Origin: Sulfolobales archaeon
GTDB taxonomy: Archaea > Thermoproteota > Thermoprotei_A > Sulfolobales > Desulfurococcaceae
DNA length: 64,000 bases
Direction of reading: 5' to 3'
Assembly (NCBI GenBank): GCA_025059075.1
Contig: JANXDZ010000005.1
Span: 1-64,000 of the forward strand
Below are positions 25,964-35,509 of this stretch, one piece after another. The notes beneath the pieces were generated by a model. It did no database searches. It saw only the letters and a program-made list of their open reading frames with translations, and was not told the DNA's origin. Every line of letters begins with the position of its first letter. Within the stretch, counting starts at the first letter, position 1. The translations under genes were made by a program, and so were the position numbers.

Positions 25964-26290
25964 TCAGTGAAGATCGCTGAGTAATATCCTTATCTCCTTA
26001 ATGTTAGTCCAACAAACTTTCTTTACTCCACGTTGCCCCGGCCTATAAGTAGTCTTAACTAATCCTAAGTTAGAGAGGATCTTTACATGCATGCTTACGC
26101 TAGCCTTGCTTTGATTAACTAACTCAGCTAACTTACTTAAGTCCATTTCACCTTTCTGTAGCTCAATTAGTATTCTAACTCTAGCGCTAGATCTAAGGAC
26201 GTCGGCGACTTTCTCTATGTAGTCAGCTCCACGAACTATTAGTGTAGATTCACGTTCTCTCACGCTTCCTCCAGTAACTCCTTCATTCAT
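25964..26290 (-). CDS. ArsR-type winged-helix transcriptional regulator
   Basis: A 108-residue protein. The wHTH covers about residues 28-95: ADVLRSSARVRILIELQ, LSKLAELVNQSKASVSMHVKIL (recognition helix) and LVKTTYRPGQRG (wing). It has no cysteine pair or histidine set of metal-sensing ArsR proteins. It is divergent from the Rio2 gene and upstream of the small membrane protein and Nramp-like transporter, which it might control. Confidence 0.82.
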   Translation of the reverse strand: MNEGVTGGSVRERESTLIVRGADYIEKVADVLRSSARVRILIELQKGEMDLSKLAELVNQSKASVSMHVKILSNLGLVKTTYRPGQRGVKKVCWTNIKEIRILLSDLH

Positions 26291-26352
26291 TAACTTCCCT
26301 CACCACCTAAAGCTATTATTGAGGCTCTGCTTTTAATAACTTAACAGTAGAG

Positions 26353-27243
26353 GTGTGGCGGCTGGTTAAGCTAGGGATAATATATAGGCAGCTTACGCCA
26401 CTGGAGTTCTCGGTACTTAGTGCTATAGAGAAAGGCATGGCTAATCACGAGTACGTCCCCCTAGAGTATGTTGAAAGACTAGTGGATGCACCAGTAACTA
26501 AGGTAGAGCGCTCACTGGAGAAGTTGCGTAGCCTAAAGCTCATTAAGAGGTGGAGTGAGAGCTATAGAGGCTTTAGACTAACGTACCTAGGCTTAGATAT
26601 GCTTGCTTTAAGAACTCTAGTTAAGGAAGGTGTTTTAGAAGCTATTGGAGACAAGCTAGGCGTTGGAAAGGAGAGCGAGCTCTATAGAGCTAGAGCTCCA
26701 GGGGGCTTATTAGTCATAGCAAAGTTCCTTAGGATAGGCTGCAGGAGCTTTAGATCTACTAGGAGAACTAGGTCTTTTGTCGAAGCCCCTCAGTTAAACT
26801 GGTATGCTCAATCAAAAATAGCTGCTGAAAGAGAGTATAAAGCACTGCTGGAGTTATTTAAGGCAGGGGGCTTAGTTCCACGGCCTTATGCATGGAATAG
26901 GCATGCAGTAGTCACAAGCTATATAAATGGAGTTGAGCTATATAGGAGGCCTAAGTTAGATAATCCAGAGAGAACACTAATGGATGTACTTGAAACAATT
27001 AGAAAAGCCTACATAGATGCAAGGATAGTGCATGGAGATCTAAGTGAGTACAACGTCATAGTTAGCGTTGAAAGTGAAAGAGCTTATGTAATTGATTGGC
27101 CGCAGTACGTTGAAAAAGACCATCCAAGCGCCCCTAGTTTATTGAAGCGAGACGTAGAGTATATAGTGAGGTTTTTCAATAAAATCTATGGAGTGAGCTT
27201 AGATGTAGATAGGGCTCTTAATTATGTCACAAGCGGGGGATAG
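26353..27243 (+). CDS. RIO-type serine/threonine kinase Rio2
   Basis: A 296-residue atypical kinase/ATPase used in small ribosomal subunit maturation. An N-terminal winged helix (about residues 1-85, with EYVPLEYVERL) is followed by the RIO domain. KESELYRA is the nucleotide loop, VIAKF carries the ATP-binding Lys, HGDLSEYN the catalytic Asp (D229) and VIDWPQYV the metal-binding Asp (D248). The GTG start at 26353 gives the usual Rio2 N terminus (IIYRQLTPLEF). It overlaps the DUF460 gene by 20 nt. Confidence 0.94.
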   Translation: MWRLVKLGIIYRQLTPLEFSVLSAIEKGMANHEYVPLEYVERLVDAPVTKVERSLEKLRSLKLIKRWSESYRGFRLTYLGLDMLALRTLVKEGVLEAIGDKLGVGKESELYRARAPGGLLVIAKFLRIGCRSFRSTRRTRSFVEAPQLNWYAQSKIAAEREYKALLELFKAGGLVPRPYAWNRHAVVTSYINGVELYRRPKLDNPERTLMDVLETIRKAYIDARIVHGDLSEYNVIVSVESERAYVIDWPQYVEKDHPSAPSLLKRDVEYIVRFFNKIYGVSLDVDRALNYVTSGG

Positions 27244-29278
27244 CTCCAGTAGAGTCGTTGTAGGAGTAGATGTTAGGTATGGAAGTCCAGAGTCCTCTAC
27301 TCCACCTCACTATAGTGTAGTAGTTCTAAGGGGAGAGGAAGTAGTTAGTGAATATGAGGATGTAAGCATAGGTAGATTAATCAGGATCCTGTGGGATACT
27401 CTTCCTAAAATAATAGCAGTAGACAACGTATATGAGCTAGCTCCAAGTAAGTCGAAGTTATTCAACCTCCTCTCACTACTGCCTCCAGATGTAGAGATAG
27501 TGCAAGTGACTGGAGTAGGAGGTGAGAGACTGAATGTAAAGCTATTGGCAAAGAACTTAGACATAGAAGTCTACAATAAGCCTCAGCCACTGCAGACTGC
27601 ATACATAGTGGCTCTAGCGGCTCAGAAGGGCTTTGGATATAGAGTTAGGCTAATTGAGGATAAGTCTAAAGTAATTGTGTCTAGGGGGAGATCATCTTCA
27701 AAGGGGGGCATGAGTCATGATAGGTATGTGAGGAACGCGAGGGCTGGAATACTTAGGGTAACTAAGGAGATAAAGTCTACTCTAGATTCAAACAACATAG
27801 ATTACGATCTATTGATAACTAGGTCGAGCGGTGGGTTAAGTAGAAGCATATTCATAGTCTATGCTCCAAGGAGTAAGGTGTTGAAATTAGTGAAGCCCAT
27901 TAAGATGCATAACATTAAGGTGGATGTAAGGCCTGTGTATAGTTCAAAAATAGTTTTTGAACCCCTCAATGCTTCTGAAAAACCTCAAGTGAGTACAAAG
28001 CCTCTAATAATAGGCCTAGATCCAGGTACTTGGACTGGCTTAGCCGTACTCGACCTCAATGGAGTTCCACTATTAGTTAAGAGCTCTAAGGACCTCGATA
28101 GAGCTGAAATACTGCTATTATTGACTCAGTTTGGGAGGCCCGTAATAGTAGCTACAGACGTTGCTTCACCTCCTGAATCAGTTAAAAAACTTGCAGCTGT
28201 ATTTAAGGCAGTTCTATACAGTCCCTCTAGAGACTTAAGCAATGATGAAAAGGACTTATTGCTGGAGAGCCTTAGGAGCAACTATCCATGGATAAAGATC
28301 TCGGATAGCCATGAAAGGGATGCATTGGCATCAGCTTATAAAGCATTCTTAAGTTATGCAGATAAGTTTGAACAAGTGGATGCTTACGTAAGTAAGTTCA
28401 ACATTCAATTAGATGTAGATAGAGTTAAGGAAGCTGTAATCCATGGGAAAACTATTGCAGAAGCTATGGAGGAGGAACTTGAAAGAGCTATTTCACTAAA
28501 GGACTTAGTTGAAACTGAAGTCAGCGATAGAACCGAGATCCATAACCATAGGAGTAGCGAGAATAAAGCATTGAAGAAGTTACAGTTAAGGTTGAGAGCT
28601 CTTGAAGCTGAGAAAGCTTCTCTTCAAGCAGAGACAAGGGCTCTTACGAGTGAAATTGAGAGATTAGAGGTGGAGCTAAGGAATTTAAGGCAAGTCATTA
28701 ATCCAGTTGATGAATATGAGAGGCAGATAAACTTACTTAGAGAAGAAAATAAGTCGTTGAGGAAGAAGATCTCTCAATTAGAAGAAGCCTTAAACTCCCT
28801 TGAGAAGGATTACGTGCAGCTTCAAAAACTTCTTGAACGAGCCTTAGTAGAGGGCTTTAAAGTCATTCCGAGAGTAAGCAACGTTACTGTAGAATCCATT
28901 AAATCCATAGACTTTAAACCAAGTGGTGTAGTTAAGGCTATATACACTGATTCCTCCATAAATGACAACGTAGTAGAATTAATGAAGTCCAGTAGAATAG
29001 CTATAGTAACTTCTATGCCGGAACTTTATTTAAATGCCCGCATTCCAGTAATAGACTTAAGGAAATATGAGCACTACTGCATTGGTTCACTAGTAATCGT
29101 AGAGCCATTAGTTGAAGCCTTGATCGATAGTGAGTGGAGGAAGATAGTTGAATCTGAGGAGCGTGAGAGGAGGAGCGCTATCCTCAAGATCTTAGAGGAA
29201 TATAGGGCGGAAAGAGCTAAATCCATTGGCTTAAGCGAAGACCTTGAGTCTAAGAGAGCTATAAGAACAAAAATATAG
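27224..29278 (+). CDS. DUF460 (COG2433) protein, RNase H-like fold with coiled coil
   Basis: A 684-residue archaeal protein. The N-terminal half has two RNase H-like regions (GVDVRYGSPE near 9; IIGLDPGTWTGLAVLDL near 265) and a basic segment in between. A YASAY-like DALASAYKAF motif follows. The middle (about 430-560) is a long coiled coil rich in Glu/Leu/Arg. The C terminus returns to an alpha/beta fold. Aspartates in the DPGTWTG block suggest nuclease or resolvase-like metal chemistry, but the family has no proven function. Coupled to rio2 by overlap. Confidence 0.88.
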   Translation: MSQAGDSSSRVVVGVDVRYGSPESSTPPHYSVVVLRGEEVVSEYEDVSIGRLIRILWDTLPKIIAVDNVYELAPSKSKLFNLLSLLPPDVEIVQVTGVGGERLNVKLLAKNLDIEVYNKPQPLQTAYIVALAAQKGFGYRVRLIEDKSKVIVSRGRSSSKGGMSHDRYVRNARAGILRVTKEIKSTLDSNNIDYDLLITRSSGGLSRSIFIVYAPRSKVLKLVKPIKMHNIKVDVRPVYSSKIVFEPLNASEKPQVSTKPLIIGLDPGTWTGLAVLDLNGVPLLVKSSKDLDRAEILLLLTQFGRPVIVATDVASPPESVKKLAAVFKAVLYSPSRDLSNDEKDLLLESLRSNYPWIKISDSHERDALASAYKAFLSYADKFEQVDAYVSKFNIQLDVDRVKEAVIHGKTIAEAMEEELERAISLKDLVETEVSDRTEIHNHRSSENKALKKLQLRLRALEAEKASLQAETRALTSEIERLEVELRNLRQVINPVDEYERQINLLREENKSLRKKISQLEEALNSLEKDYVQLQKLLERALVEGFKVIPRVSNVTVESIKSIDFKPSGVVKAIYTDSSINDNVVELMKSSRIAIVTSMPELYLNARIPVIDLRKYEHYCIGSLVIVEPLVEALIDSEWRKIVESEERERRSAILKILEEYRAERAKSIGLSEDLESKRAIRTKI

Positions 29279-29300
29279 CTGTAATTGCAGTAAGAGTTCT

Positions 29301-30530
29301 TTAAAAGAGTGTGACTTCATTTCTCAAAATCTTATCGGTTATCTTAACTATATTGCTTAACTCCCAGTTAACTATGCTATTTATTTCTGAAACAGTGTTT
29401 GAGGATAATCTATCTCCCTCAGGGAGTACTTTTACATTAGCCATAAATGGTTCATCTATGGGTTTACCTATTTGGCTCAATAACTTGACGTAGACTTCTC
29501 TAACGTCCTTAACTTCATTGTATATTCTATTTGCTATAAGTGTTGCAACTACGTTGTATATCTTTCCAACGTGGTTAACTGGGTTTTTGCCTGCAGTGGC
29601 CTCCATACTCATGGGCCTCATGGGGGTTATGAGTCCATTGGCTCTATTGCCTCGGCCAGTCATTCCATCATCTCCGTGTTCTGCTGAAGTACCTGTCACA
29701 GTTATGTAGATACTTCCGCGTTCAACTATGTCTGCTGTATTTACGTAGGCCTTTATTGAGTACTCTGGGGCTATTTTTGATGCATTATCCAATATTGATT
29801 CAATTACTTCCTCCTTAACGCTAATGTATTCACCTATGTCTAATACATGTCTTGATACTATTGCTGCAGCTACAGTGAGCTCAATTCTCTTATCAAGCCT
29901 TAGCCCCATTACTTTTACGTCTTCGCCTACAGCTGGTAGCTTAGCTTTAAACTCCCTTGAGTTAAGCATCCTCTCTGTAACTAGGACTAGTTGCTCAAGC
30001 TTGCTTAGTGGAGCATAGCCTACTCCTATGCTTGTATCGTTTGCAGCAGGTGCCTTAGCCTTTACGGAGAATAGCTCGCGGAGATCCTTGGAGCCCATGC
30101 CTATCTTGTAGTCAACTACTACGTCTGCCTCTGGATCTAGGTATCTAAAGCAGCCCCTAATCCAGTTTCTTACAGCCTTAATGATCAGTGTGCCGACTGG
30201 CACTGGCTCAATGCCTTTATCTGTTCGAACGCTTGTCGTAGCTCTACCAGATACAATTATGTATATGGGCTCTAGTACTTCACCGCCTCCAAAAACTGGG
30301 TTGGCTTGTCCTCCAACAACTAGTACTTTATCTAAGTTGTGGTGGAGTATTAAGCCATAGTTCTTTAAGTAGTATTCACAGAGCGCTCTACTAGTTGCTT
30401 CAGCAGATGCATCAGCTATGTAGTCCGGATGGCCTAAGCCCTTTCTCTCAACTAACTCCACTCTCATCTCTTCAACAGGCTGAACTCTAACTTCCTCTAC
30501 GACTATCTTCCTCTCGACCAAAGCCTTCAC
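29301..30530 (-). CDS. S-adenosylmethionine synthetase, archaeal type
   Basis: A 409-residue methionine adenosyltransferase of the archaeal family, which is nearly unrelated in sequence to bacterial MetK. Diagnostic segments are [13 protein letters not shown] near the start, [21 protein letters not shown], the [14 protein letters not shown] region and [24 protein letters not shown], which binds substrates. The start is a GTG at 30530. It supplies the methyl donor used by the methyltransferases and radical SAM enzymes in this window. It converges on DUF460 with 22 bp between stops. Confidence 0.96.
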   Translation of the reverse strand: MKALVERKIVVEEVRVQPVEEMRVELVERKGLGHPDYIADASAEATSRALCEYYLKNYGLILHHNLDKVLVVGGQANPVFGGGEVLEPIYIIVSGRATTSVRTDKGIEPVPVGTLIIKAVRNWIRGCFRYLDPEADVVVDYKIGMGSKDLRELFSVKAKAPAANDTSIGVGYAPLSKLEQLVLVTERMLNSREFKAKLPAVGEDVKVMGLRLDKRIELTVAAAIVSRHVLDIGEYISVKEEVIESILDNASKIAPEYSIKAYVNTADIVERGSIYITVTGTSAEHGDDGMTGRGNRANGLITPMRPMSMEATAGKNPVNHVGKIYNVVATLIANRIYNEVKDVREVYVKLLSQIGKPIDEPFMANVKVLPEGDRLSSNTVSEINSIVNWELSNIVKITDKILRNEVTLF

Positions 30531-30859
30531 CTATATGAAGGGGATTAGTTTTAGTTAAAAAGTTAATAATCTCTTTTAAAACTTTATTTGAACATAAGTT
30601 CTCCAATCAGTGAGTGAAGCAATGCAATAGCTTTAGAGAGCTTATTAAAGCCCCACTCTCCTCCCTATGTAAAAGGGGTATTTAACGAGGCTCCTCTTCT
30701 AATGAACCTCTATACGTTGAATAGAAGCCCTATGGGCGTTGAGTGCGTAGATACAAGTCCAATGTCGTTAGGCTTGAAGTGGACTTAAGTAATTTACATA
30801 GTAAAAGCCTACTACTCCTTAGTAAACTCATTGAACATGAGGTGTGGTTGCTCAATGCG
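30531..30859. other. Intergenic region upstream of SAM synthetase, with a hairpin
   Basis: A 329-bp stretch without a convincing gene. AAGTCCA (30755-30761) and TGGACTT (30780-30786) form a 7-bp stem with an 18-nt loop, and GCCC/GGGC (30727-30737) form a short hairpin next to it. A TATA-like GTATTTAA lies near 30678 on the plus strand. The leader of the SAM synthetase gene (minus) is within this region, but I cannot match it to any known SAM riboswitch. A small RNA is possible. Confidence 0.3.
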
Positions 30860-32842
30860 TCATGGAGATGCTCCCCCAACGATCTTCAAGATCCTTGATG
30901 GACCGGGCAGTCTTTCAGCCACTTCACTTAAGCTCACTCCTACGTCTTCTCTAAGCATTTTGCTGAAAGACTCTGTTAGCTCTTTAGCCACAGTATTGGA
31001 GTCAACGCTGCCTGGAGCTATAACTCCGTATGCTAAGCTTCTTTCTCTAACGACTTCTTCTGGTCCAACTATTACTCGTCGATAAGTTCCGTACAGTGAG
31101 TCATAGACTTCCTCTACTCCTAGAGCTATGTTAAGTGCTACGTGCTTTACGTAGTTCTTCCTACCATAGATCATGAAGGATCCTTTCTCAAGGTATTCTC
31201 CAGATGGAGGAGTTTTAGATACTTGCTCTCCAAGAACCCAGTATACATCTATTTCACTAAAGCCTATGCTCCAAGCCTTAGAGTAGCATGCAGCTATTAC
31301 AGCTGCTTCACGAATGCTTCTCTCAAAGCCCCCTCGTCCACGTACCTTAATTAATGTTACAGGAGCTCCATGAATGTCTGCGTGCATAAATACATCCCTT
31401 GGCTCCATGTACTTTCTCACAATAGCTTCATTTTGATCAGCGTTTCTCCCAGCTATCACTAGGAGGCCTTCGCTAGTCATCATCCAGTGAAACCTTTCAT
31501 ACCAGTACTTAGGCTTAATGGATTTCGCCACAGCCCTGGCCCTAGACTCTATGGATCCTTGGAGAGAGAGGAGCTTTGCTCTAAGTTCTTCAACAGCTTT
31601 CTTAGCTCTCTCAACTTTCCCTAAGTACTCTCCATAGAGTCTATAGTAGTTGTTAACGTTTTCATCAGCGTTTAAGCGAACATCTATTGGTACTTCTACT
31701 CCTCCAGGGGTCTTTATGTTAACTAACCCTGAGTCTTTGTTATAGCTGACGACTCCACTGCACTTCGTTATATAACTCCAGCTTCCTCTAGCTCTCTCTT
31801 CTTCAATGCAGTTGATTACTTCCCTAACTTCATTTATGTTTAAAGCTAGGTTCTCGAAGTAAGCCTTATACATAGATGCTTTACTTAAGTACTCTTCAAT
31901 AAGCTTCTCCTGTTCCTCAATGCTCTTCAATATCTTGGCGACTTCTCCTTCAATAGCCCTCCTCTCCTCCTCTACTGCCTTCTCCCTCTCAAGAGCTGTA
32001 AAGTATGAGTCTAGGGCTGTATTGAAGTCACTGACTCTAACTATGGATAGCTTATGGAGTTCTTCAAATAGCTTCGGGGAGTAGGGTGAGAAGCTTACGA
32101 GTTCTTCATTGCTTTTCACTAAGTACCCCTCACCCCTTAGGGATTCGTTAACGAGTTCCCTAAGTCCTTCAACTATTGACTCAACGATCTTTTCACTAAT
32201 GCTTCCTGAATCCATAGTCTTATAATCTATCAACCCCACTCTATACAGTACTTCTTCAGCTACTTCTCCAGGCAGTTTGAATCCATATATTAAGCCCCTA
32301 ATCAAATCCCTCCCCTTACTTAAGGATTCCCTTAGCTCGCTGAGAGATGCTTCAAGAGGGTTTAACTGCTCTGGAGGCGGTGAGTACTTTACGCCAGGCC
32401 TTATTACTCTATCCTTTAACTCCACTGACTTGCTTGAAGCAATTATAACTTCATTAGTAGTTAGTGCTAAGACTCCTCGGGGTAGGAGTTCTATGTAAAG
32501 CCTATAGCTCCTATCTCCTCTAACTATATCTATGTAGGCTACTCTATCAAAGTCCAGCATGCCGACTGCTTTAATTAATCCTCTTCGCAAGTGTCTTCTA
32601 AGCACTGGAGTAATGCCGCTTACTTCGTGTACAGTGCTTTCAGCAATAGAGAAGTTCACTCTTCTACCAGGCTCTGCTTTAAGCATCTTTCTCCCAGTTG
32701 AGGTAAGTAATTTAAAGATCCAGGAGTCATTCATTGAATATATGTTGACTACTCTTGAGTCTATGGCTTCTCTACCCGATGTATTGACCCACGCTAGGAC
32801 GTCTACAACATTCATTGAAGCCTTCTTTATAGGCATCTTCAT
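30860..32842 (-). CDS. NFACT family protein (archaeal Rqc2/RqcH/NEMF homologue)
   Basis: A 660-residue protein with the NFACT layout: an N-terminal NFACT-N domain (about 1-200), a helix-hairpin-helix and coiled-coil middle (about 280-420), and the C-terminal NFACT-R domain (about 450-570). The last contains GRNADQNEAIVRKYM, DVFMHADIHGAPVTLIK, AAVIAACYSKAW and VYWVLGEQVSKT. Relatives bind 60S/50S subunits with stalled peptidyl-tRNA and recruit Ala-tRNA to extend the nascent chain, and the same role is inferred here. The ATG at 32842 is used. Confidence 0.92.
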   Translation of the reverse strand: MKMPIKKASMNVVDVLAWVNTSGREAIDSRVVNIYSMNDSWIFKLLTSTGRKMLKAEPGRRVNFSIAESTVHEVSGITPVLRRHLRRGLIKAVGMLDFDRVAYIDIVRGDRSYRLYIELLPRGVLALTTNEVIIASSKSVELKDRVIRPGVKYSPPPEQLNPLEASLSELRESLSKGRDLIRGLIYGFKLPGEVAEEVLYRVGLIDYKTMDSGSISEKIVESIVEGLRELVNESLRGEGYLVKSNEELVSFSPYSPKLFEELHKLSIVRVSDFNTALDSYFTALEREKAVEEERRAIEGEVAKILKSIEEQEKLIEEYLSKASMYKAYFENLALNINEVREVINCIEEERARGSWSYITKCSGVVSYNKDSGLVNIKTPGGVEVPIDVRLNADENVNNYYRLYGEYLGKVERAKKAVEELRAKLLSLQGSIESRARAVAKSIKPKYWYERFHWMMTSEGLLVIAGRNADQNEAIVRKYMEPRDVFMHADIHGAPVTLIKVRGRGGFERSIREAAVIAACYSKAWSIGFSEIDVYWVLGEQVSKTPPSGEYLEKGSFMIYGRKNYVKHVALNIALGVEEVYDSLYGTYRRVIVGPEEVVRERSLAYGVIAPGSVDSNTVAKELTESFSKMLREDVGVSLSEVAERLPGPSRILKIVGGASP

Positions 32843-32896
32843 TCACTAATTCAAACTTTTAACTCAGCCACTAAGTATTGGAATTGGTGCCTTTAA

Positions 32897-33226
32897 ATGT
32901 ATAGAGAGTTATTCAGTAAGCTAAGCATTGAGGATAAAGTAGTGCTTATGCGCTTTACACTAGCTGTAGTAATTGGAGTCGCATCATACTTACTCTACTT
33001 GCTAAATCCATCAATAGAGCTCAGCTTAGACAGCGTCAAGTTCTCAATGGATTCAAGCACTATATCGTGGCTTATGAGTGCAGTAGCCTACGTTCTATCA
33101 ATACCGATAGCATTAAGGATTGGCGCTAAAGGGCTTTTTCAAACAATCATAAGGGGCTTATTAACTTACTACACTACTTGGCTCATAATCTTTATAGTCA
33201 TCTACGACTTGTTGAAAATGCTTTAA
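32897..33226 (+). CDS. Small three-helix membrane protein, EMC6-like
   Basis: A 109-residue protein with three hydrophobic helices (about 20-38, 55-78 and 85-106). A conserved-looking IRGLLTYYTTWLIIFIVIYDL block at the end resembles the archaeal EMC6 family, a possible membrane-insertase component. The match is from recall of the family pattern. It is divergent from the NFACT gene, and the ATG lies just behind a CCTTTAAATG stretch, so the mRNA may have almost no leader. Confidence 0.6.
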   Translation: MYRELFSKLSIEDKVVLMRFTLAVVIGVASYLLYLLNPSIELSLDSVKFSMDSSTISWLMSAVAYVLSIPIALRIGAKGLFQTIIRGLLTYYTTWLIIFIVIYDLLKML

Positions 33227-33339
33227 CTCATGGCTTCATCAGATCTCTTGCTGTACGGCCTGCGCTAAGGCATCCACCGTAATGTGAGTGGGGAGCTGCA
33301 TTAAGACTCAATGCATTAATTTAATAAGGCAGTCTTGAA

Positions 33340-34131
33340 ATGTATAATTCGTTGAGCTACATGTATCGCGAGTTCACGGATGTTAATGAAGCGCTTAAAT
33401 TCATTAAGGAGTCCATAGGCTTAAGGCATGTCACTATAATTATTGCTCCATGCACTGTAGAATACTATGGCCGAGGGAGCTCTAGCCTCGGCCTTGGGGA
33501 GAGAGTGATCTTAATTAAGCAGGATGGAGCCATGCTAATACATAGGCCAACGGGCTATCAACCAGTTAACTGGCAGCCGGATATAAGCAGCATTGAAGTC
33601 AAGTCTGAGGGTGGAGTCATTGAGATTGCTGCAGTTAGAAATGACCCTAGGGAAATGCTTGTAGTAAAGCTCTCACTCCCTATAAAAGTGCTTTCATGTA
33701 AGTTAGTTGATTCAGCAGACTTCACTAAGTACTTAGATGAAAGCGGGGTTAGAGACATAATCTTTAAGCACCCTGAGGTATTGGAGGATGGATTAAGGCT
33801 TGTGGAGAAAGAGAAAGTTATTGGAGATCTTTCAGTAGATTTATTCGGCTACGATAAAAACGGCAACCCAGTATTGATTGAAGTAAAGAGAGTGAGAGCT
33901 GATGGAGAAGCTGTCCTACAGCTATTTAAATACGTAGAGGAGTACAGAAAGTCAAGTGGGATAAAGCCTAGGGGGATTCTAGTAGCTCCAGAGAGATCTC
34001 AGGGAGCTCTCGAGCTATTAGAGAAATTAGGGCTGGAGTTTAAGAAAGTAAACTTGAGGAAGCTTTGGAAGCTAAAGGCTGAAGAAGTTGAAGGAGGATC
34101 GAGGAGCATACTTGAGTTTTCAAGAAGGTAA
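33340..34131 (+). CDS. nucS: Mismatch/branched-DNA endonuclease NucS
   Basis: A 263-residue nuclease. The N-terminal dimerisation domain carries GYQPVNWQPD (about 69-78). The C-terminal RecB-like nuclease domain carries the DLFGYD, VLIEVKRVRAD and AVLQLFKYVEEYR motifs (about 170-210) with the metal-binding Asp, Glu and Lys. NucS (EndoMS) cuts at mismatches or flapped DNA and interacts with PCNA. The ATG at 33340 is used, and an ATG at 33361 is a possible alternative. It overlaps the methyltransferase gene by 20 nt. Confidence 0.95.
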   Translation: MYNSLSYMYREFTDVNEALKFIKESIGLRHVTIIIAPCTVEYYGRGSSSLGLGERVILIKQDGAMLIHRPTGYQPVNWQPDISSIEVKSEGGVIEIAAVRNDPREMLVVKLSLPIKVLSCKLVDSADFTKYLDESGVRDIIFKHPEVLEDGLRLVEKEKVIGDLSVDLFGYDKNGNPVLIEVKRVRADGEAVLQLFKYVEEYRKSSGIKPRGILVAPERSQGALELLEKLGLEFKKVNLRKLWKLKAEEVEGGSRSILEFSRR

Positions 34132-34675
34132 AGCTGACTCCATTGAGCTCTATGACGCTACTTCCTCTAGCTACGATGAGCTCTATAGAGAAGAACAGTA
34201 TGGGAAATATGAGTATGTGGAGTCCTCTGGAGTAACTATAGGTGGAACTGTAGTTGACGTTGGATGCGGCACTGGGCTCCTCCTAGAGTATTTACTAAGC
34301 AGAGGGGCTTCATTAGAGAAGTACGTATGCATAGAGCCCAGTAGTGAAATGATTTCAAGAATCTTTGAGAAAGCCATTGACTATAGAGTGCTGGCTATTA
34401 GGGCATTAGCTCAGGTAAACCCCATTAGGGATGGCGTTGCTTCAATAACTACGCTAATAACAGTGTGGGACAACATAGTGAGTAGCGATAGGTGGAGGGC
34501 TTTATTGGAGTCTGTTAGAGTAACGAAGGCTGGTGCTCCAGTGATCATATCATTTATTAAGCATAGACTTGGGGAAACGCTAGCTGAAGTTAAAAGAATG
34601 GCTCAGGACAGTGGGTTGAGAATTGAATTCATTGGATGCGAGTCTCATGACTGCGTAGTGGAATTACATAAGTGA
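34112..34675 (+). CDS. SAM-dependent methyltransferase (class I)
   Basis: About 187 residues. Motif I is VVDVGCGTGLLLEYL, an acidic motif II is in CIEPSSEMI, and motif post-I/III is DGVASITTLITVWDNI. The frame opens at 34088, but the TTG at 34112 is preceded by GAGGAG at correct spacing and is preferred. The substrate cannot be read from the sequence. It is coupled to nucS by overlap. Small size and lack of an added domain suggest a small-molecule or protein N/O-methyltransferase. Confidence 0.8.
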   Translation: MSFQEGKADSIELYDATSSSYDELYREEQYGKYEYVESSGVTIGGTVVDVGCGTGLLLEYLLSRGASLEKYVCIEPSSEMISRIFEKAIDYRVLAIRALAQVNPIRDGVASITTLITVWDNIVSSDRWRALLESVRVTKAGAPVIISFIKHRLGETLAEVKRMAQDSGLRIEFIGCESHDCVVELHK

Positions 34676-34813
34676 TTCCAGTAGAACTAAGGTTAGTTGA
34701 AGTAAGCTCCTTCAGTGCAGGCACTGGCGTGAATGAGGGGAGTAGGAAACCTTATAAGTGTGGTGTAAATTATAGCTCATTAGATAGCTTGATTTAACTA
34801 AAGAGGGGTAAAT

Positions 34814-35098
34814 GTGTCTACTGCTGGAAGAGCTTCAACAAAGGCACCGACTCCACTAAAGTACTTGAAGAGCGCTCAAAGCCAAGTAGTCTTAGTTAAA
34901 TTAAAGGATGGGAATGAGTATGTGGGAGTTCTAGAATTAGTTGATCCAACTATGAACATTGTATTAAGCGATTGCGATGAAATAGATAGCAATGGGAATA
35001 AGACTACGAAGTATGGGAAAGCACTTATTAGGGGTAGTCAAATACTGTTTGTAAGCATAAATTATGGAAGAGTTTCTCCAGAGCTAGCTTTAAGGTAG
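34814..35098 (+). CDS. Sm-like archaeal protein (Lsm/SmAP)
   Basis: A 94-residue RNA-binding ring protein. Sm1 is the VVLVKLKDGNEYVGVLELVDPTMNIVL block and Sm2 is ALIRGSQILFVSI, with the RNA-binding Arg-Gly pair. GTG at 34814 has AGAGGGG 5 nt upstream. A TATA-like element stands near 34750. It forms an operon with the CBS protein 6 bp downstream. Confidence 0.95.
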   Translation: MSTAGRASTKAPTPLKYLKSAQSQVVLVKLKDGNEYVGVLELVDPTMNIVLSDCDEIDSNGNKTTKYGKALIRGSQILFVSINYGRVSPELALR

Positions 35099-35104
35099 AG
35101 GCTA

Positions 35105-35509
35105 ATGCTCAAGGCTAGAGATGTAATGGTGCCTGAGCTAAGAGTTGTAAAAGACAATGAGTTCCTGGAAGTAGCTGCTAGAAGAATGTTATTTGAAGGA
35201 GTAGGTTCACTAGTAGTTGTATCAAGCTCTGAAGAACCTATTGGAATTATTACTAAAAGCGATATCATTAGAGCTGTAGTCATTGAGAAAATGAATCCAG
35301 CAGAAACGCCTGTTAGAGAAGTCATGTCGAAGCCCTTGAAGTTTGTTGATGCTAACGAAGACCTAGACGTAGTAATAAATATGATGATAGAGCAGAACAT
35401 AAGTCACATCTTAGTTAAAGAAGATGGAAAGTTCGTTGGAATAATATCTGGTTTAGACATAATGTATGTAACTAATACATTGATCGATATAATTAGGGAA
35501 AAGCTTTAG
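35105..35509 (+). CDS. CBS-domain pair protein
   Basis: A 134-residue protein made only of two CBS domains (about 5-58 and 68-125), each with the MxxxVxVxxxxxL start and GIITKSDI / GIISGLDI ends. CBS pairs bind adenine nucleotides or SAM and usually regulate partner proteins. None is fused here. It follows the Sm-like gene by 6 bp. Confidence 0.93.
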   Translation: MLKARDVMVPELRVVKDNEFLEVAARRMLFEGVGSLVVVSSSEEPIGIITKSDIIRAVVIEKMNPAETPVREVMSKPLKFVDANEDLDVVINMMIEQNISHILVKEDGKFVGIISGLDIMYVTNTLIDIIREKL

